Shown here: in pieces, positions 8,860 through 18,032 of the stretch
How positions within the stretch are numbered: the first letter of the stretch is position 1
Layout: every line of letters starts with the position of its first letter
Source: Pseudomonas sp. ZH-FAD
Lineage (GTDB): Bacteria; Pseudomonadota; Gammaproteobacteria; Pseudomonadales; Pseudomonadaceae
Direction: 5' to 3'
Length of the DNA stretch: 64,000 bases
NCBI RefSeq assembly: GCF_002803095.1
Contig: NZ_PGLR01000031.1
Span: forward strand, 1-64,000
The notes under the pieces: model-generated
Database searches by the model: none
Told to the model about the DNA's origin: nothing
The model's input: the letters and a program-made list of their open reading frames with translations, nothing else
Made by a program: the position numbers and the translations under genes

Positions 8860-8901
8860 ACAACACCAACAAACCGTGAAAGGCCCATGATGGGGCTGCT
8901 A

Positions 8902-10071
8902 TCAAGCAGACGCCCCCTTCATACCTGTGCCAACTTTGCGCAAGACAGCAAAATGCAGGGCAATAGGTATCCAAATGATGAACCAATGCTCCTTGGGCCT
9001 CGACATAAAGGCGCTACCTTCAGTCATACCGGCCATGAAGCCATATACAAGTAACACCGAGCTGATGATCACCAAGCCCGACGACCTGTAACGCCAAGCC
9101 TGGGAAAAGCCGTAGACATAGAGGCTCAGCCACATCACTCCTCCTACCAGGCCAGTCTGGTAGATGACCCCCAGCGTCAGGTTGTGAGTATCCGCCAGCA
9201 AGTAATCACGGTCCGGCAGGTAAATATCAATGGAGGCGTCGTAGCCATGGCCCAGCCACAACACAGGCAAGGTCTGACGCCAAGCGTCCTGCCATATGAA
9301 CGGACGATACGACAAGCCCCGCTCCAGGGGGTTGTAATCCACCCCCCAGAAACCCAACATGATCGCCAGCGATACCACCGCCGCTAACACAACTACACGA
9401 CGATCGCCCAACAGAAGCACCAGCCAACCCACACAGACCAGCAATGCCAGCAACGGTGTACGCGACCCGGTCAGGAACAGCAAGCAAAGCAACGCAACGA
9501 ACATCGACAGTTTTACAGCGAAGTACCGCCGGCTGGTAACCAACGCTCCCATCACCATCACCGTGAAAAAACCATACACGTGCGTGGTCAGCAAAGGATT
9601 GTATAGCGCCCCCATGCCCTCCAGGCGATCAGGCCTGTTCTCATCCATGCCATACATGAGCATGGTGATCAGAGCACAGAGGCTTGCAAAAATGGCAGCA
9701 AGTGCGACGCACTGCACCAGCCGGCGCATATCGTGTTCCGCCATCGCCCCCACAGCTAGCAACAACATCAGCACATAGAGCGGCTGCTTGAGCTTGGAGT
9801 AATTCTGCTCGGGAGACCAAGACAACGAAAGCATCACATACAACGAAAAAACCAAGAAAAGAACCAGATAGGGCTGACGCAACTGATGCAGAAAACGCAC
9901 TGGCGATACTAGCGCAACCAACAACGTCGGCAATGCCAACGTAGCGTAGTAAAGCTTGTGGTAGAGCGAGCGGTCACCTATCCAGAACATTCCGGTCAGA
10001 AACGCCAGAAGCGCAAGAGGCGCCCAGTAGCCCACATAGCCGTTGTAAATCCGCTCTCGCCAGCCCGCCAA
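8902..10071 (-). CDS. waaL: O-antigen ligase WaaL
   Basis: Polytopic inner-membrane enzyme that transfers O-antigen from undecaprenyl diphosphate to lipid A-core on the periplasmic face. The 389 residues contain about ten to twelve hydrophobic segments, the GSRTPLLAL motif of the Wzy_C/ligase family, and a large periplasmic loop ending in DTHNLTLGVIYQTGLVGG, which includes the conserved histidine. The only plausible start is TTG at 10071, with GGGAAG just upstream; the next ATG would remove the first membrane helix. It follows wapR by 72 bp on the same strand. Ligases are among the most divergent genes of the locus, so the call rests on topology, motifs and context. Confidence 0.88.
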   Translation of the reverse strand: MAGWRERIYNGYVGYWAPLALLAFLTGMFWIGDRSLYHKLYYATLALPTLLVALVSPVRFLHQLRQPYLVLFLVFSLYVMLSLSWSPEQNYSKLKQPLYVLMLLLAVGAMAEHDMRRLVQCVALAAIFASLCALITMLMYGMDENRPDRLEGMGALYNPLLTTHVYGFFTVMVMGALVTSRRYFAVKLSMFVALLCLLFLTGSRTPLLALLVCVGWLVLLLGDRRVVVLAAVVSLAIMLGFWGVDYNPLERGLSYRPFIWQDAWRQTLPVLWLGHGYDASIDIYLPDRDYLLADTHNLTLGVIYQTGLVGGVMWLSLYVYGFSQAWRYRSSGLVIISSVLLVYGFMAGMTEGSAFMSRPKEHWFIIWIPIALHFAVLRKVGTGMKGASA

Positions 10072-10143
10072 TGAAACTTCCCCCTAAACCGATCACTGAA
10101 GCGGTTGCCCGTATCAGAAAAGCAACCGCTAAATACCCTTGAA

Positions 10144-11040
10144 TCAGGCAAATAGAAGGCGCAATGCGCCACGTACCACCTTAGCATTCCAATAACGCAC
10201 CGGAATCTGACGAATCAGCTCGCGCGCCAGGGGCTTGTCGCGATTTGATGCTTTGAGAAACATAGAAACCAGATAACGCCGCATCACCACCTCATAACTT
10301 GGATGATCAGAGAAACAGGCATAGGTCTTGAGCATATTTTCAGTCATGAAGCGTAAATGCTTATAGGTATTACTCTCGTGCTTACGGTAGTCAGCCAGTA
10401 CCTCGCCCAAGATATCGATGTAAAAGCCTGCCCGAAGGATCTTTAGACAAATATATACATCCTCGAGCCGGATCTCCGGATCGAAGCCTCCTACGGCCTC
10501 GAGCGCCTCACGGCGAAACATGAGCGTAGCCGCTTGTGGACCAGGTTTTCGATCGAGAAAGAGATCATCGAAGTCCAGGCGGCGGAACGGCAAGTGACGT
10601 AGCTTCTGTTCACTGTCAGGAAATGGATTGCCCTGCGAATCGATAAAATCGATGTTTGCCGAGCAGATGCCTACTTCCGGCTTGTCGTGCAGATACGCGA
10701 CCTGCTTGGCGATACGCTCAGGACGCATGATGTCGTCGGAACCAAAGGGCACGATAATCGAGCCCTTGGCGCGGGCGATAGCGACGTTAAGAGTACGACT
10801 CAGCCCCTGATTGGACTGCTGCTGGAAATCGAAATCGTACTCCGCCTGCAATACACGGATACGCTCAACACTGTCGTCCTTGGAGCCATCGTCAACAACC
10901 AGCAACTCGATGTTCGGATAGCTCTGTGCCAGAACACTACGGATGCTGGCTTCAATGTACGGGGCATGGTTATAGGAAGCGATGATCACCGAAACCAGAG
11001 GCTTCCCGGTTAAATCGTCGTGTTTGGGGTTATCACTCAT
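10144..11040 (-). CDS. wapR: GT2 glycosyltransferase, probable core rhamnosyltransferase WapR
   Basis: GT-A fold family 2 transferase: N-terminal VSVIIASYNHAPYIEAS, then LLVVDDGSKDDS and VPFGSDDIM, the nucleotide-sugar and metal-binding DxD region. In P. aeruginosa the gene between waaL and ssg is wapR, which adds the alpha-1,3-linked L-rhamnose that accepts O-antigen; position and family agree here. I chose the ATG at 11040 (MSDNPKHDD, 298 residues); a GTG five codons upstream at 11055 is also open. Acceptor specificity is inferred from synteny. It is expressed with waaL downstream and ssg upstream. Confidence 0.82.
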   Translation of the reverse strand: MSDNPKHDDLTGKPLVSVIIASYNHAPYIEASIRSVLAQSYPNIELLVVDDGSKDDSVERIRVLQAEYDFDFQQQSNQGLSRTLNVAIARAKGSIIVPFGSDDIMRPERIAKQVAYLHDKPEVGICSANIDFIDSQGNPFPDSEQKLRHLPFRRLDFDDLFLDRKPGPQAATLMFRREALEAVGGFDPEIRLEDVYICLKILRAGFYIDILGEVLADYRKHESNTYKHLRFMTENMLKTYACFSDHPSYEVVMRRYLVSMFLKASNRDKPLARELIRQIPVRYWNAKVVRGALRLLFA

Positions 11041-11098
11041 AAACCGAGACGCCACTCAAAACATAAATAAAGAAACGGGGCAACGAAACCTCTTGTTC

Positions 11099-12043
11099 TT
11101 ACCTGAACCAAGAGAACCAACCCTTACTTAATGTGGATGCCCGCAACGGCAGCGCCATTGCCTCAACGATCTTCTGGCCAATCATCTGAAAACTGTATTG
11201 CCGCTCAGCGAGCAACCTCCCCGCGTCAGCAATACGTGCGGCCAACTGAGGATCGTTACGCAGCAGAGACAACTTCTTACGCAGCTCTGCAACGTCGCGA
11301 TAGAGCACAAGATTCTCCATGTCTCGAAATCCCAGCGCGGAGTTTTCCCTGTCTCCTTGATCGTAGGCCAACAAAACACAGCCACAGGCCATGGCCTCGA
11401 AATTCTTGATCATGTATTCACCCATACCGACATCTGCACTGACGAAGAAGCGGATTCGATTCAGGGTCTCGCAGTACTCTTCGCCCGAACGAGTCTTGGT
11501 CACCAGGAGGTTCTCAACCTGCCCCAGTTCGTCCAGCAGCGCTTTACGCCCTGAGTAGGCGACACTCTTGGTGCTGCCGACGAACGCCAGTTCGATGTCC
11601 CGTTCTCGCTGCCGGTAGGAGAGCAGCGTCTGATCGTAGCCCTTGGGTACAAACACGGCATCGAATCCTTCGTCCTGCAGACGCTTGGCCACATCCGCGC
11701 CCGAACTAATGATCCGCACCCAAGGCATGCGCCGATAGTGAGCACTGAACAGACCGGTGTATTTGCAGGAAATGTAATTCTGGTACGCGTCGTGCTCCAA
11801 AATCACCAGATTCGGCACGGTACGAATGAAACGCCACTGACGCATTTCTTTCTTGAAACGCAGGAAAAACAGGATGCGGTCATAGCGCGCGGTATCTACG
11901 TGCTTGTGAAAATAACCCCGCAGATCGGCCTGCTCGTCGCTGCTCAACCAGCGAATATCGCACTCGCACTGCGCAGCGATACCGTCGTACAGGCGATTTA
12001 GAATCGCGCGCTGCTCTTTCTGCACCAGGAACAGGACTTTCAA
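11099..12043 (-). CDS. ssg: Cell-surface-sugar glycosyltransferase, Ssg-like
   Basis: A 314-residue glycosyltransferase with the GT-B/CgeB-like C-terminal pattern: FEAMACGCVLLAYDQGD, followed by a terminal helix region. In P. aeruginosa the equivalent gene (PA5001, ssg) affects LPS core/O-antigen structure, motility and phage sensitivity. The start is TTG at 12043 (MKVLFLVQKE), with GGGAAG upstream; no ATG is available near it. It lies 58 bp upstream of wapR and 162 bp downstream of wapH, the latter gap containing a perfect palindrome. Donor and acceptor sugars are not evident from the sequence. Confidence 0.8.
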   Translation of the reverse strand: MKVLFLVQKEQRAILNRLYDGIAAQCECDIRWLSSDEQADLRGYFHKHVDTARYDRILFFLRFKKEMRQWRFIRTVPNLVILEHDAYQNYISCKYTGLFSAHYRRMPWVRIISSGADVAKRLQDEGFDAVFVPKGYDQTLLSYRQRERDIELAFVGSTKSVAYSGRKALLDELGQVENLLVTKTRSGEEYCETLNRIRFFVSADVGMGEYMIKNFEAMACGCVLLAYDQGDRENSALGFRDMENLVLYRDVAELRKKLSLLRNDPQLAARIADAGRLLAERQYSFQMIGQKIVEAMALPLRASTLSKGWFSWFR

Positions 12044-12066
12044 TGAGACTTCCCTAAGAGCTATTG

Positions 12067-12084
12067 ACGCTTGATCTCAAGCGT
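12067..12084. promoter_or_regulatory. 18-bp perfect palindrome upstream of ssg
   Basis: ACGCTTGA-TC-TCAAGCGT lies 23 bp before the ssg TTG start, in the wapH-ssg gap. It could be an operator or an RNA hairpin in the ssg leader. A smaller hairpin (GCTCT-ATT-AGAGC) is nearby at about 12121-12133. Confidence 0.5.
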
Positions 12085-12205
12085 ATGAATCAGTGAACCA
12101 ATTTGAAAAGCCGCTCGAGTGCTCTATTAGAGCGGAAACAAAATAAGCGTCGAATGATGCATGAAGCACCAGAGTCAAAACACAACCATCACTTTTCGTC
12201 TCTAC

Positions 12206-13354
12206 TCAATCACGCAATCGCATGAGCACCGGCCACGGCAGACTCCAGAACGCCTTAGCCGCAGCCTGGTCGGAAAAATGCTCCTGCAGATGCTGAGCCA
12301 TACGTGCAGCGCATGCAGCACGGGCTACTCCGTCAAGCCTGGCGACACGCTGCAGTGCCAAAGCCAAACCATCCGTATCCCCCAATGGGAACAAGTCACC
12401 GACACCATCGACGACCTCACGACCACCACCACAATCCGTACAAATAAGCGGTAGGCCAGCGGCCATAGCCTCGACCAGCACCATGCCGAAGGGCTCGTGA
12501 TCAGAGGTCAGAGCGAAACAATCAAACGCACGGAGATAACGCCGGCCGTTGGTAACCTGACCGAGAAAACGAACTTGCTGCTCAATACCCAGCTCGGCAG
12601 CTAGCTCTTTTAAAGTCTTCTCGAGTCGACCGCTACCCATGATTGCCAGCAAACTGCCGGCAGGTAATCCAGGTAAAGCCTGAGCGAAACCACGAATCAA
12701 GGTCGCTTGATCCTTATCCGGATGCAGGCGGCCAACATTGCCGATGACCCAAGCACCAGCTGGCAATTTCAACACTTCGCGAGCGAAGTCACGGTCATGA
12801 AGCTGAGCTTGAACAGCCTCGATATCCAGACGGTTATATAGCGTAGAAATACGCGACGCATCCCAGCCCGGTAGACTGGCACGAATGTCATCACGCACAG
12901 CATTGGAAACGCCTAACAACCATAAGCGTGCTTTGAACAGGCTGGCGAACAGCCTACGCGAGAAGCGCTGATAGTCACCAAACGCATGGTGTACACCAAT
13001 CACAGGCAGGGTGCTGCCCAACAACGCGACATAAATCGGCTTACCTCGGTGGGCAATACACAGCTTGAAATTACGCATGGCAACCAAACGACGCATATCA
13101 CGGATCGCCGCCAGCTTGAGACCCCGTACATCAGCACTCGTGTAATCAAGGAAAATCACCTCGTCCGAAGCTGAGCCAAGCCGGGCGATTTCACTCGGTT
13201 TTCCTGTCAGATAGACAGTACACACCTTGTAGCCTGTATCAGCGAACAGGGCGGCGTATTGTCGTGCACAGTCCAAAAAGGGACCGTCATAACCATGGCA
13301 GAACTGCAGAACCCAGCGCTGCCGCTGGTCAGCAGCCTGTTCAGATGCCGTCAT
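12206..13354 (-). CDS. wapH: GT4 glycosyltransferase, WapH-like LPS core transferase
   Basis: GT-B fold group 1 transferase of 382 residues. It shows the C-terminal donor-binding region GNVGRLHPDKD, then EPFGMVLVEAMAAGLPLICTD with the E-x7-E type motif, and TDCGGGREVV. In P. aeruginosa wapH (PA5004) adds a core hexose and lies next to the carbamoyltransferase gene, as here. The ATG at 13354 lies inside the 3' end of the carbamoyltransferase gene (14-base overlap), and AAGGA sits just upstream, indicating coupled translation. Exact sugar specificity is inferred from synteny. Confidence 0.82.
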   Translation of the reverse strand: MTASEQAADQRQRWVLQFCHGYDGPFLDCARQYAALFADTGYKVCTVYLTGKPSEIARLGSASDEVIFLDYTSADVRGLKLAAIRDMRRLVAMRNFKLCIAHRGKPIYVALLGSTLPVIGVHHAFGDYQRFSRRLFASLFKARLWLLGVSNAVRDDIRASLPGWDASRISTLYNRLDIEAVQAQLHDRDFAREVLKLPAGAWVIGNVGRLHPDKDQATLIRGFAQALPGLPAGSLLAIMGSGRLEKTLKELAAELGIEQQVRFLGQVTNGRRYLRAFDCFALTSDHEPFGMVLVEAMAAGLPLICTDCGGGREVVDGVGDLFPLGDTDGLALALQRVARLDGVARAACAARMAQHLQEHFSDQAAAKAFWSLPWPVLMRLRD

Positions 13355-15095
13355 ACCAATCCTTACCGTCCTTGACCACGAGCACGTCTTCCATGATCAG
13401 GTACTGCAGGTCCGAACCGTAGAACATGTTCAGCGCATCGGTGGGCGAGCAGATCATCGGCTCGCCGCGACGGTTGAGCGAGGTGTTCAGCGACACGCCA
13501 TTGCCGGTGAGTTTCTCCAGCTCCAGCATCAGGTCATACCAGCGCGGGTTGAATCGGCGCTCCAGCACCTGGGCGCGCGAGGTACCGTCTTCATGCACCA
13601 CTTCGCCAACGCGCTCCTTCCACTCCTCGTTCACCTCGAAGGTGAAGGTCATGAACGGGCTCGGGTGGTCGACCTTGAGCATCTTCGCGGCCACGGTGTC
13701 GAGCATGGACGGGCAGAAGGGTCTCCAGCGCTCGCGGAACTTGATCTGCTCGTTGATGCGGTCAGCCACGCCCGGAATACTCGGGCAACCGATGATCGAG
13801 CGGCCGCCGAGGGCACGCGGACCGAACTCCATGCGGCCCTGGAACCAGGCCACCGGGTTGCCGTCGACCATGATCTTGGCGATGCGCTCGGGGGTATTGT
13901 CGATGCGCTTGAACACCGGCTTGTTCGGGTGCTTGGCGCAGGCAGCGATGACCTCCTCATTGGAGTACGAGGGGCCGAGGTAGACGTGCTCCATCTTCTC
14001 CACCGGTACGCCGCGCTGGTGCGAGACATAGGCGGCGGCGCCGACGGCTGTGCCGGCATCGCCGGAGGCCGGCTGCACGAACAGCTCCTTGACGTCATCG
14101 CGGGCGATGATCTTCTGGTTCAGCTTGACGTTCAGCGCGCAGCCACCGGCGAAGGCGATCTTGCCGGTTTCCTTGAGGATGTCGCCGAGGTAGTACTCCA
14201 TCATCTGCAGCGCCAGCTTCTCGAACAGCGCCTGCATGCTGGCCGCGTAATGGATATAGGGGTCATCGGCGATGTCACCCTCGCGCTTCGGGCCGAGCCA
14301 TTCGATCAGCTTGGGCGAAAAGTAGTAGCCCTTGCCCTTCTCTTTGTAGCGACGGAAACCGATGACGTTGGCGTACTCGGTATTGATGATCAGCTCGCCG
14401 TTCTCGAACTTGGCCAGGCGCGAGAAGTCGTACTTGGAAGCGTCACCGTAAGGCGCCATACCCATAACCTTGAACTCGCCATCGAGCATCTCGAAGCCCA
14501 GATACTCGGTGATCGCTCCGTACAGGCCGCCGAGCGAATCCGGGTCGTAGAACTCCTTGATCTTGTGGATCTTGCCATTCTCGCCCCAGCCGAAGAAGGT
14601 GGTGGCGTACTCGCCCTTGCCATCGATGCCGAGGATCGCGGTCTTCTCCTGGAAGCCCGAGCAGTGGTAGGCGCTGGAAGCGTGGGCCAGGTGATGCTCG
14701 ACCGGCTCGATCTTGACCTTCTTCAGGTCGAAACCGAGCTGCACCAGGCACCACTCGATACGCTTCTTGTAGCGCTTGTAACGGCGGTTGCCGAACAGGA
14801 TGGCATCGAGTGCACGATCAGGCGCATAGGCGTAACGCTTGGCATACTGCCAGCGGGCCTTCTCGAAGATGCTGATGGGAGCGAAGGGAATCGCCACCAC
14901 GTCGACGTCGGACGGTTTGATCCCGGCTTGTTCCAGGCAGAACTTGGCCGATTCGTAGGGCATGCGGTTCTTCGCGTGCTTGTCGCGCACGAAGCGCTCC
15001 TCTTCCACCGCCGCGATCAGCTTGCCGTCGATGTACAGCGCAGCGGACGGATCGTGACTGAGGGCGCCGGACAGGCCGAGAATGGTCAGTGCCAC
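13341..15095 (-). CDS. wapO: NodU/CmcH-family carbamoyltransferase for LPS core
   Basis: Transfers a carbamoyl group from carbamoyl phosphate; in Pseudomonas LPS the product is 7-O-carbamoyl heptose on HepII. The 584-residue protein begins with TILGLSGALSHDPSAAL, has HHLAHASSAYHCSGF (metal/carbamoyladenylate histidines) and GIDGKGEYATT in the first domain, and the YrdC-like C-terminal region with FAGGCALNVKLN and QGRMEFGPRALGGRSI. Length fits the family. The start is GTG at 15095 with AGAGG upstream. It is followed by wapH with overlap and preceded by the tandem-kinase gene 12 bp away. The symbol follows the P. aeruginosa locus naming as I recall it; the enzymatic class is secure. Confidence 0.88.
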   Translation of the reverse strand: MALTILGLSGALSHDPSAALYIDGKLIAAVEEERFVRDKHAKNRMPYESAKFCLEQAGIKPSDVDVVAIPFAPISIFEKARWQYAKRYAYAPDRALDAILFGNRRYKRYKKRIEWCLVQLGFDLKKVKIEPVEHHLAHASSAYHCSGFQEKTAILGIDGKGEYATTFFGWGENGKIHKIKEFYDPDSLGGLYGAITEYLGFEMLDGEFKVMGMAPYGDASKYDFSRLAKFENGELIINTEYANVIGFRRYKEKGKGYYFSPKLIEWLGPKREGDIADDPYIHYAASMQALFEKLALQMMEYYLGDILKETGKIAFAGGCALNVKLNQKIIARDDVKELFVQPASGDAGTAVGAAAYVSHQRGVPVEKMEHVYLGPSYSNEEVIAACAKHPNKPVFKRIDNTPERIAKIMVDGNPVAWFQGRMEFGPRALGGRSIIGCPSIPGVADRINEQIKFRERWRPFCPSMLDTVAAKMLKVDHPSPFMTFTFEVNEEWKERVGEVVHEDGTSRAQVLERRFNPRWYDLMLELEKLTGNGVSLNTSLNRRGEPMICSPTDALNMFYGSDLQYLIMEDVLVVKDGKDWYDGI

Positions 15096-15107
15096 AGGTT
15101 TGAGCCT

Positions 15108-16553
15108 CTAATTCGGGCAGGTGCCAGGCACCTGCGGTAAACGTTGGTCGAGCAACTGGTGCAGGGCAGAGTCCGCAGGCCAGTTGCGCAGAAAACGGGC
15201 GCGATCACGGGCATAGGCCCGGGCGAAACTGCGCGTGCTGCGATGCTGGCGCATGGCATCCAGGTCGATCAGCGACCAGGTGTCCAGCGCATCATCCCAA
15301 AACAGATTGTGCCCCTTGAAATCACCGTGGCTGATGCGTTCGCGCAGCAAGGCCGCGAAAAGTCGATCAAGCGCCAGCAGTTCGTTTTCCGGGGGCGTAG
15401 CCTGCGTGTATGCCTCGAAACGAGCGATTATATCCTGCCCACCGCAATAGTCGGTAATCAGGTAAGCGCGACCACGTAGCCAACACCAGCGCCGCTCGAG
15501 CACGGCCAGCGGTGTCGGCGTGGCGATGCCGAGCAGTTGCAGGCGATTACCCTCACGCCAGCTGTGCCAGGCGCGACTTGGGCGCCAGAAGCGCTTGAGC
15601 CAGTGCAGCCAGTTCTTCACGTTGTAGCGTTTGACCACCAGCGGACGGCCCTCGAGTTCGACATGCGCAACCGTGGCACTGCCTCCAAGTTTCAAAGCCT
15701 GCCCGCTCGCCAGCGCAACATCCGGAGCCTCCAGTATGGGCTCCAGGATTGCTGCGCAATCGCGGCGCACCACACGCAGGCCAAAGGCCCCAATACTCGC
15801 GGAAAACAGGCTGCAATCGCGCGCGACCTTGCTCAGATAATCGCGCAGCCGCCAGCGCCTCACTTTACTCACCTCGACCAGCAGCGCTTCCAGCGGCAGT
15901 GCATGCTCACCATTGGCCAGCAGGTAGTGGACCAGCAACTCTTCGATAAAGGGATCTAACTCCGCTGGTAACTGGGCAAAGAACACGCCAAGGTTTTGCA
16001 ACACCCGTGCACGCGACAGCGGCTGTCCCGCCTGTTCGACCTGCACGCCTCCCCCATCAATAAGAAACAACTCGCCGTCCTGCCGCAACAGATTGTCCAG
16101 GTGCAGATCAGCCTGCCAAAGACCCCGCGAGTGCATATGTCCGATAACTGCTAGAGCCTCGCCTAATACTGCCTGCTGGGCATCAGCCAGTAGCGGTAAA
16201 CGCTCGACGTTCCGCCAGGCCTGCCAAAGACTCTCGGCCTTTTCCAGGTATTCGAACAGCAGCCAGCCACCTACCCCATCGATGAAACCCTCGGATAGCA
16301 ATGCCGGCGAGAGGAGGTTCTGCTCGACCAGAAGGCGCGCGCCTCTCAGCTCACGCTGGAAATGACGCTCTGCCTTCGCCCCTACCAGCAACTTGGCCAG
16401 TACCGAACGACCGCGCCAGCGCGCCAGGCCAACGTAACGTTGCCCCGGCAATACGCGTAGTAGAGACTCCAGCTGCAATGAGTCACCGTCCAGCTGCAGC
16501 GTTAGCGGTAGCGAGGGAGCCCGCCCAGCATGAGAAAGTTGCTCCAGCTGCAT
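15108..16553 (-). CDS. Tandem-domain LPS kinase-like protein (two kinase domains)
   Basis: A 481-residue protein that reads as two kinase folds in a row. Domain 1 has K54, the loop QADLHLDNLL (D149, N154) and LIDGGGV (D166). Domain 2 has K308 (LVVKRYN), the loop SHGDFKGHNLF (D411, N416) and LIDLDAM (D430). Both retain catalytic-loop aspartate and metal ligands, so both could be active. A protein of similar size (PA5006) lies at this place in P. aeruginosa. The ATG at 16553 shares one base with the stop of the upstream kinase gene (TGATG). Probable substrates are core heptoses, on the basis of neighbours; the division of labour between domains is unknown. Confidence 0.78.
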   Translation of the reverse strand: MQLEQLSHAGRAPSLPLTLQLDGDSLQLESLLRVLPGQRYVGLARWRGRSVLAKLLVGAKAERHFQRELRGARLLVEQNLLSPALLSEGFIDGVGGWLLFEYLEKAESLWQAWRNVERLPLLADAQQAVLGEALAVIGHMHSRGLWQADLHLDNLLRQDGELFLIDGGGVQVEQAGQPLSRARVLQNLGVFFAQLPAELDPFIEELLVHYLLANGEHALPLEALLVEVSKVRRWRLRDYLSKVARDCSLFSASIGAFGLRVVRRDCAAILEPILEAPDVALASGQALKLGGSATVAHVELEGRPLVVKRYNVKNWLHWLKRFWRPSRAWHSWREGNRLQLLGIATPTPLAVLERRWCWLRGRAYLITDYCGGQDIIARFEAYTQATPPENELLALDRLFAALLRERISHGDFKGHNLFWDDALDTWSLIDLDAMRQHRSTRSFARAYARDRARFLRNWPADSALHQLLDQRLPQVPGTCPN

Positions 16554-17296
16554 CAGCGCGACTCCTTGTGTGATCGACGCGCGCCCAGTAGTGCAAACCA
16601 GTGCTCCAGCCCTACTTCGCTACCGAGATAAGCTGCCAGTAAGTTACGTATATCTGCTGCTTTCCAGACTCCGGCCCGACGCACTAACGGCTCTAGATCC
16701 TTGATCCGATCACGCCTACCAAACAGCAAAGGACGAGTTTTTTCCAGGTCGATCAGTTGCGCCTGAAAACCCGCAGCGCCTTCACGCAGAAAAATGTGCT
16801 TGGGGTAAAAGCAACCGTGTATCTGCCCTGCCTGGTGCAGACAGCGTGCCAGCTCGCCACACGCACGGAGAATGCCGGATCGATGCACCTCGTCCAATCC
16901 TGGCCACTGCATCAACCAGTGTTCGAGATCCTGCCAACCATCCAGCGCACGGGTCAGCAGCACGGCACGTTGCTCGCCAGAGAAACGGCGCTGTGCGAAT
17001 AACGCAACCTGCAGCGAAGGAATGCCCAACACAGAGTAGCGTTGGATATTGCGAAACTCGCGAGCGAAGGTAGGTTCACCAAGCGGACGGAGCAGACTAC
17101 GCGTCAAGTGATTGCTCTGCCGCTTGAGGTAATAGGCAGCGTTATCCAGCTCAAGCCGATAGACACTGCTCCAACCACCACGCTCGGTGTTGGGCTCATC
17201 CACCGCCTCCAACTGCAGGGCCCACAGCGCGTCGAAGCTGGCCAGACCGTGACGCTCCAGCAATGCACGATCATGCGCAGCAATAAAATCGGTCAC
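16553..17296 (-). CDS. InaA-like LPS core kinase-family protein
   Basis: A 247-residue LPS kinase/InaA-family protein. It has K58 in AYYLKRQSNH, the loop QIHGCFYPKHIFL (H160, C162) and the metal segment QLIDLEKTRP (D183). The HGCxYPKHI form, with Cys where many kinases have Asp, is how I remember the InaA subgroup, so it is not taken as a defect. The GTG start at 17296 overlaps the stop of the upstream wapP-like gene by four bases (GTGA) and has GAGG upstream. Its neighbours make a role in heptose phosphorylation likely. The equivalent in PAO1 is PA5007 by position. Confidence 0.75.
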   Translation of the reverse strand: MTDFIAAHDRALLERHGLASFDALWALQLEAVDEPNTERGGWSSVYRLELDNAAYYLKRQSNHLTRSLLRPLGEPTFAREFRNIQRYSVLGIPSLQVALFAQRRFSGEQRAVLLTRALDGWQDLEHWLMQWPGLDEVHRSGILRACGELARCLHQAGQIHGCFYPKHIFLREGAAGFQAQLIDLEKTRPLLFGRRDRIKDLEPLVRRAGVWKAADIRNLLAAYLGSEVGLEHWFALLGARRSHKESR

Positions 17297-18030
17297 TCCC
17301 TGCCCTCGAAGAATTTCAGGATACGTCGCACACGCTGCTTGTCACTCTGACTCAACCGAGCACGGCCACGATACTGCAGATAAAAACGCAACCGCTGCGT
17401 GCGTGAAAGCACCCGCTTTGCCACTTTGTCCAGACAGGCTAGGTCTTTGATGATGCGATAATGCAACAGCGGCCCCCACCAGAAACTTCCGGTGGGGCAA
17501 TCGATGAAGAACAGCTCGGCCTTGTCATTGACCAGCAGGTTGCGCCACTTCAAATCATTGTGGGTGAAATGGTGGTCATGCAAGGTACGGGTGTGCTGCG
17601 CCAATTGCTGACTGATACCTGCAACCCAATGTGGATTGGCAAGCCGAGCATCTCCATGACTGGCCATCTCAGCCATATCACGTGTGTTTTCCAGCTCACG
17701 AGTCACTAAAGCCCCGCGTATAAATGCTCCGCCTCGTCGCTCCAGTCCGTGCGCTACGATAGGCGCGGTCGGAATACCCCATTTGGCGAACAATTTGAGG
17801 TTCTGCCACTCCGCCTTGACTCGCGGGCGCCCAAGATAGTGACGCAGTCCCTTCCCCGCTCCCCAGTAACGCTTGACGTAGTAACGAACGCCGGAAATTT
17901 CTACTCGAATGACCTCGGACAATGGATCAGATGTCAGGCGCTCACCTTCAAGCAGGAAAACTGCTTCCAAGCTATCAAAAGCGCTCAAAAACAGCGGATC
18001 GCCATCAATCTCATGCTTCCAGGCTGACAT
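17293..18030 (-). CDS. wapP: LPS core heptose kinase, WapP-like
   Basis: A 245-residue LPS kinase-family protein with K53 (YYVKRYW), catalytic loop FTHNDLKWRNLL (D159, N164) and FFIDCPTG (D177). In P. aeruginosa wapP lies just before waaP and is required for core heptose phosphorylation. Here it is separated from waaP by an extra GT9 gene. I used the ATG at 18030 (MSAWKHEIDG), which has GAGG nine bases upstream and begins two bases after the stop of the GT9 gene; the open frame continues upstream to 18114 within that gene. Phosphate groups on the heptoses are important for outer-membrane integrity in Pseudomonas. Confidence 0.8.
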   Translation of the reverse strand: MSAWKHEIDGDPLFLSAFDSLEAVFLLEGERLTSDPLSEVIRVEISGVRYYVKRYWGAGKGLRHYLGRPRVKAEWQNLKLFAKWGIPTAPIVAHGLERRGGAFIRGALVTRELENTRDMAEMASHGDARLANPHWVAGISQQLAQHTRTLHDHHFTHNDLKWRNLLVNDKAELFFIDCPTGSFWWGPLLHYRIIKDLACLDKVAKRVLSRTQRLRFYLQYRGRARLSQSDKQRVRRILKFFEGRE

Positions 18031-18032
18031 GG

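Noticed and set aside
13593..15140. Plus-strand 515-codon ORF opposite the carbamoyltransferase
   Set aside because: No known motif, and it lies wholly within a well-conserved gene.
16553..17296. InaA-like protein as a dead kinase because of HGC instead of HGD
   Set aside because: The HGCxYPKHI form appears to be the rule for this subgroup, so it is not evidence of decay.
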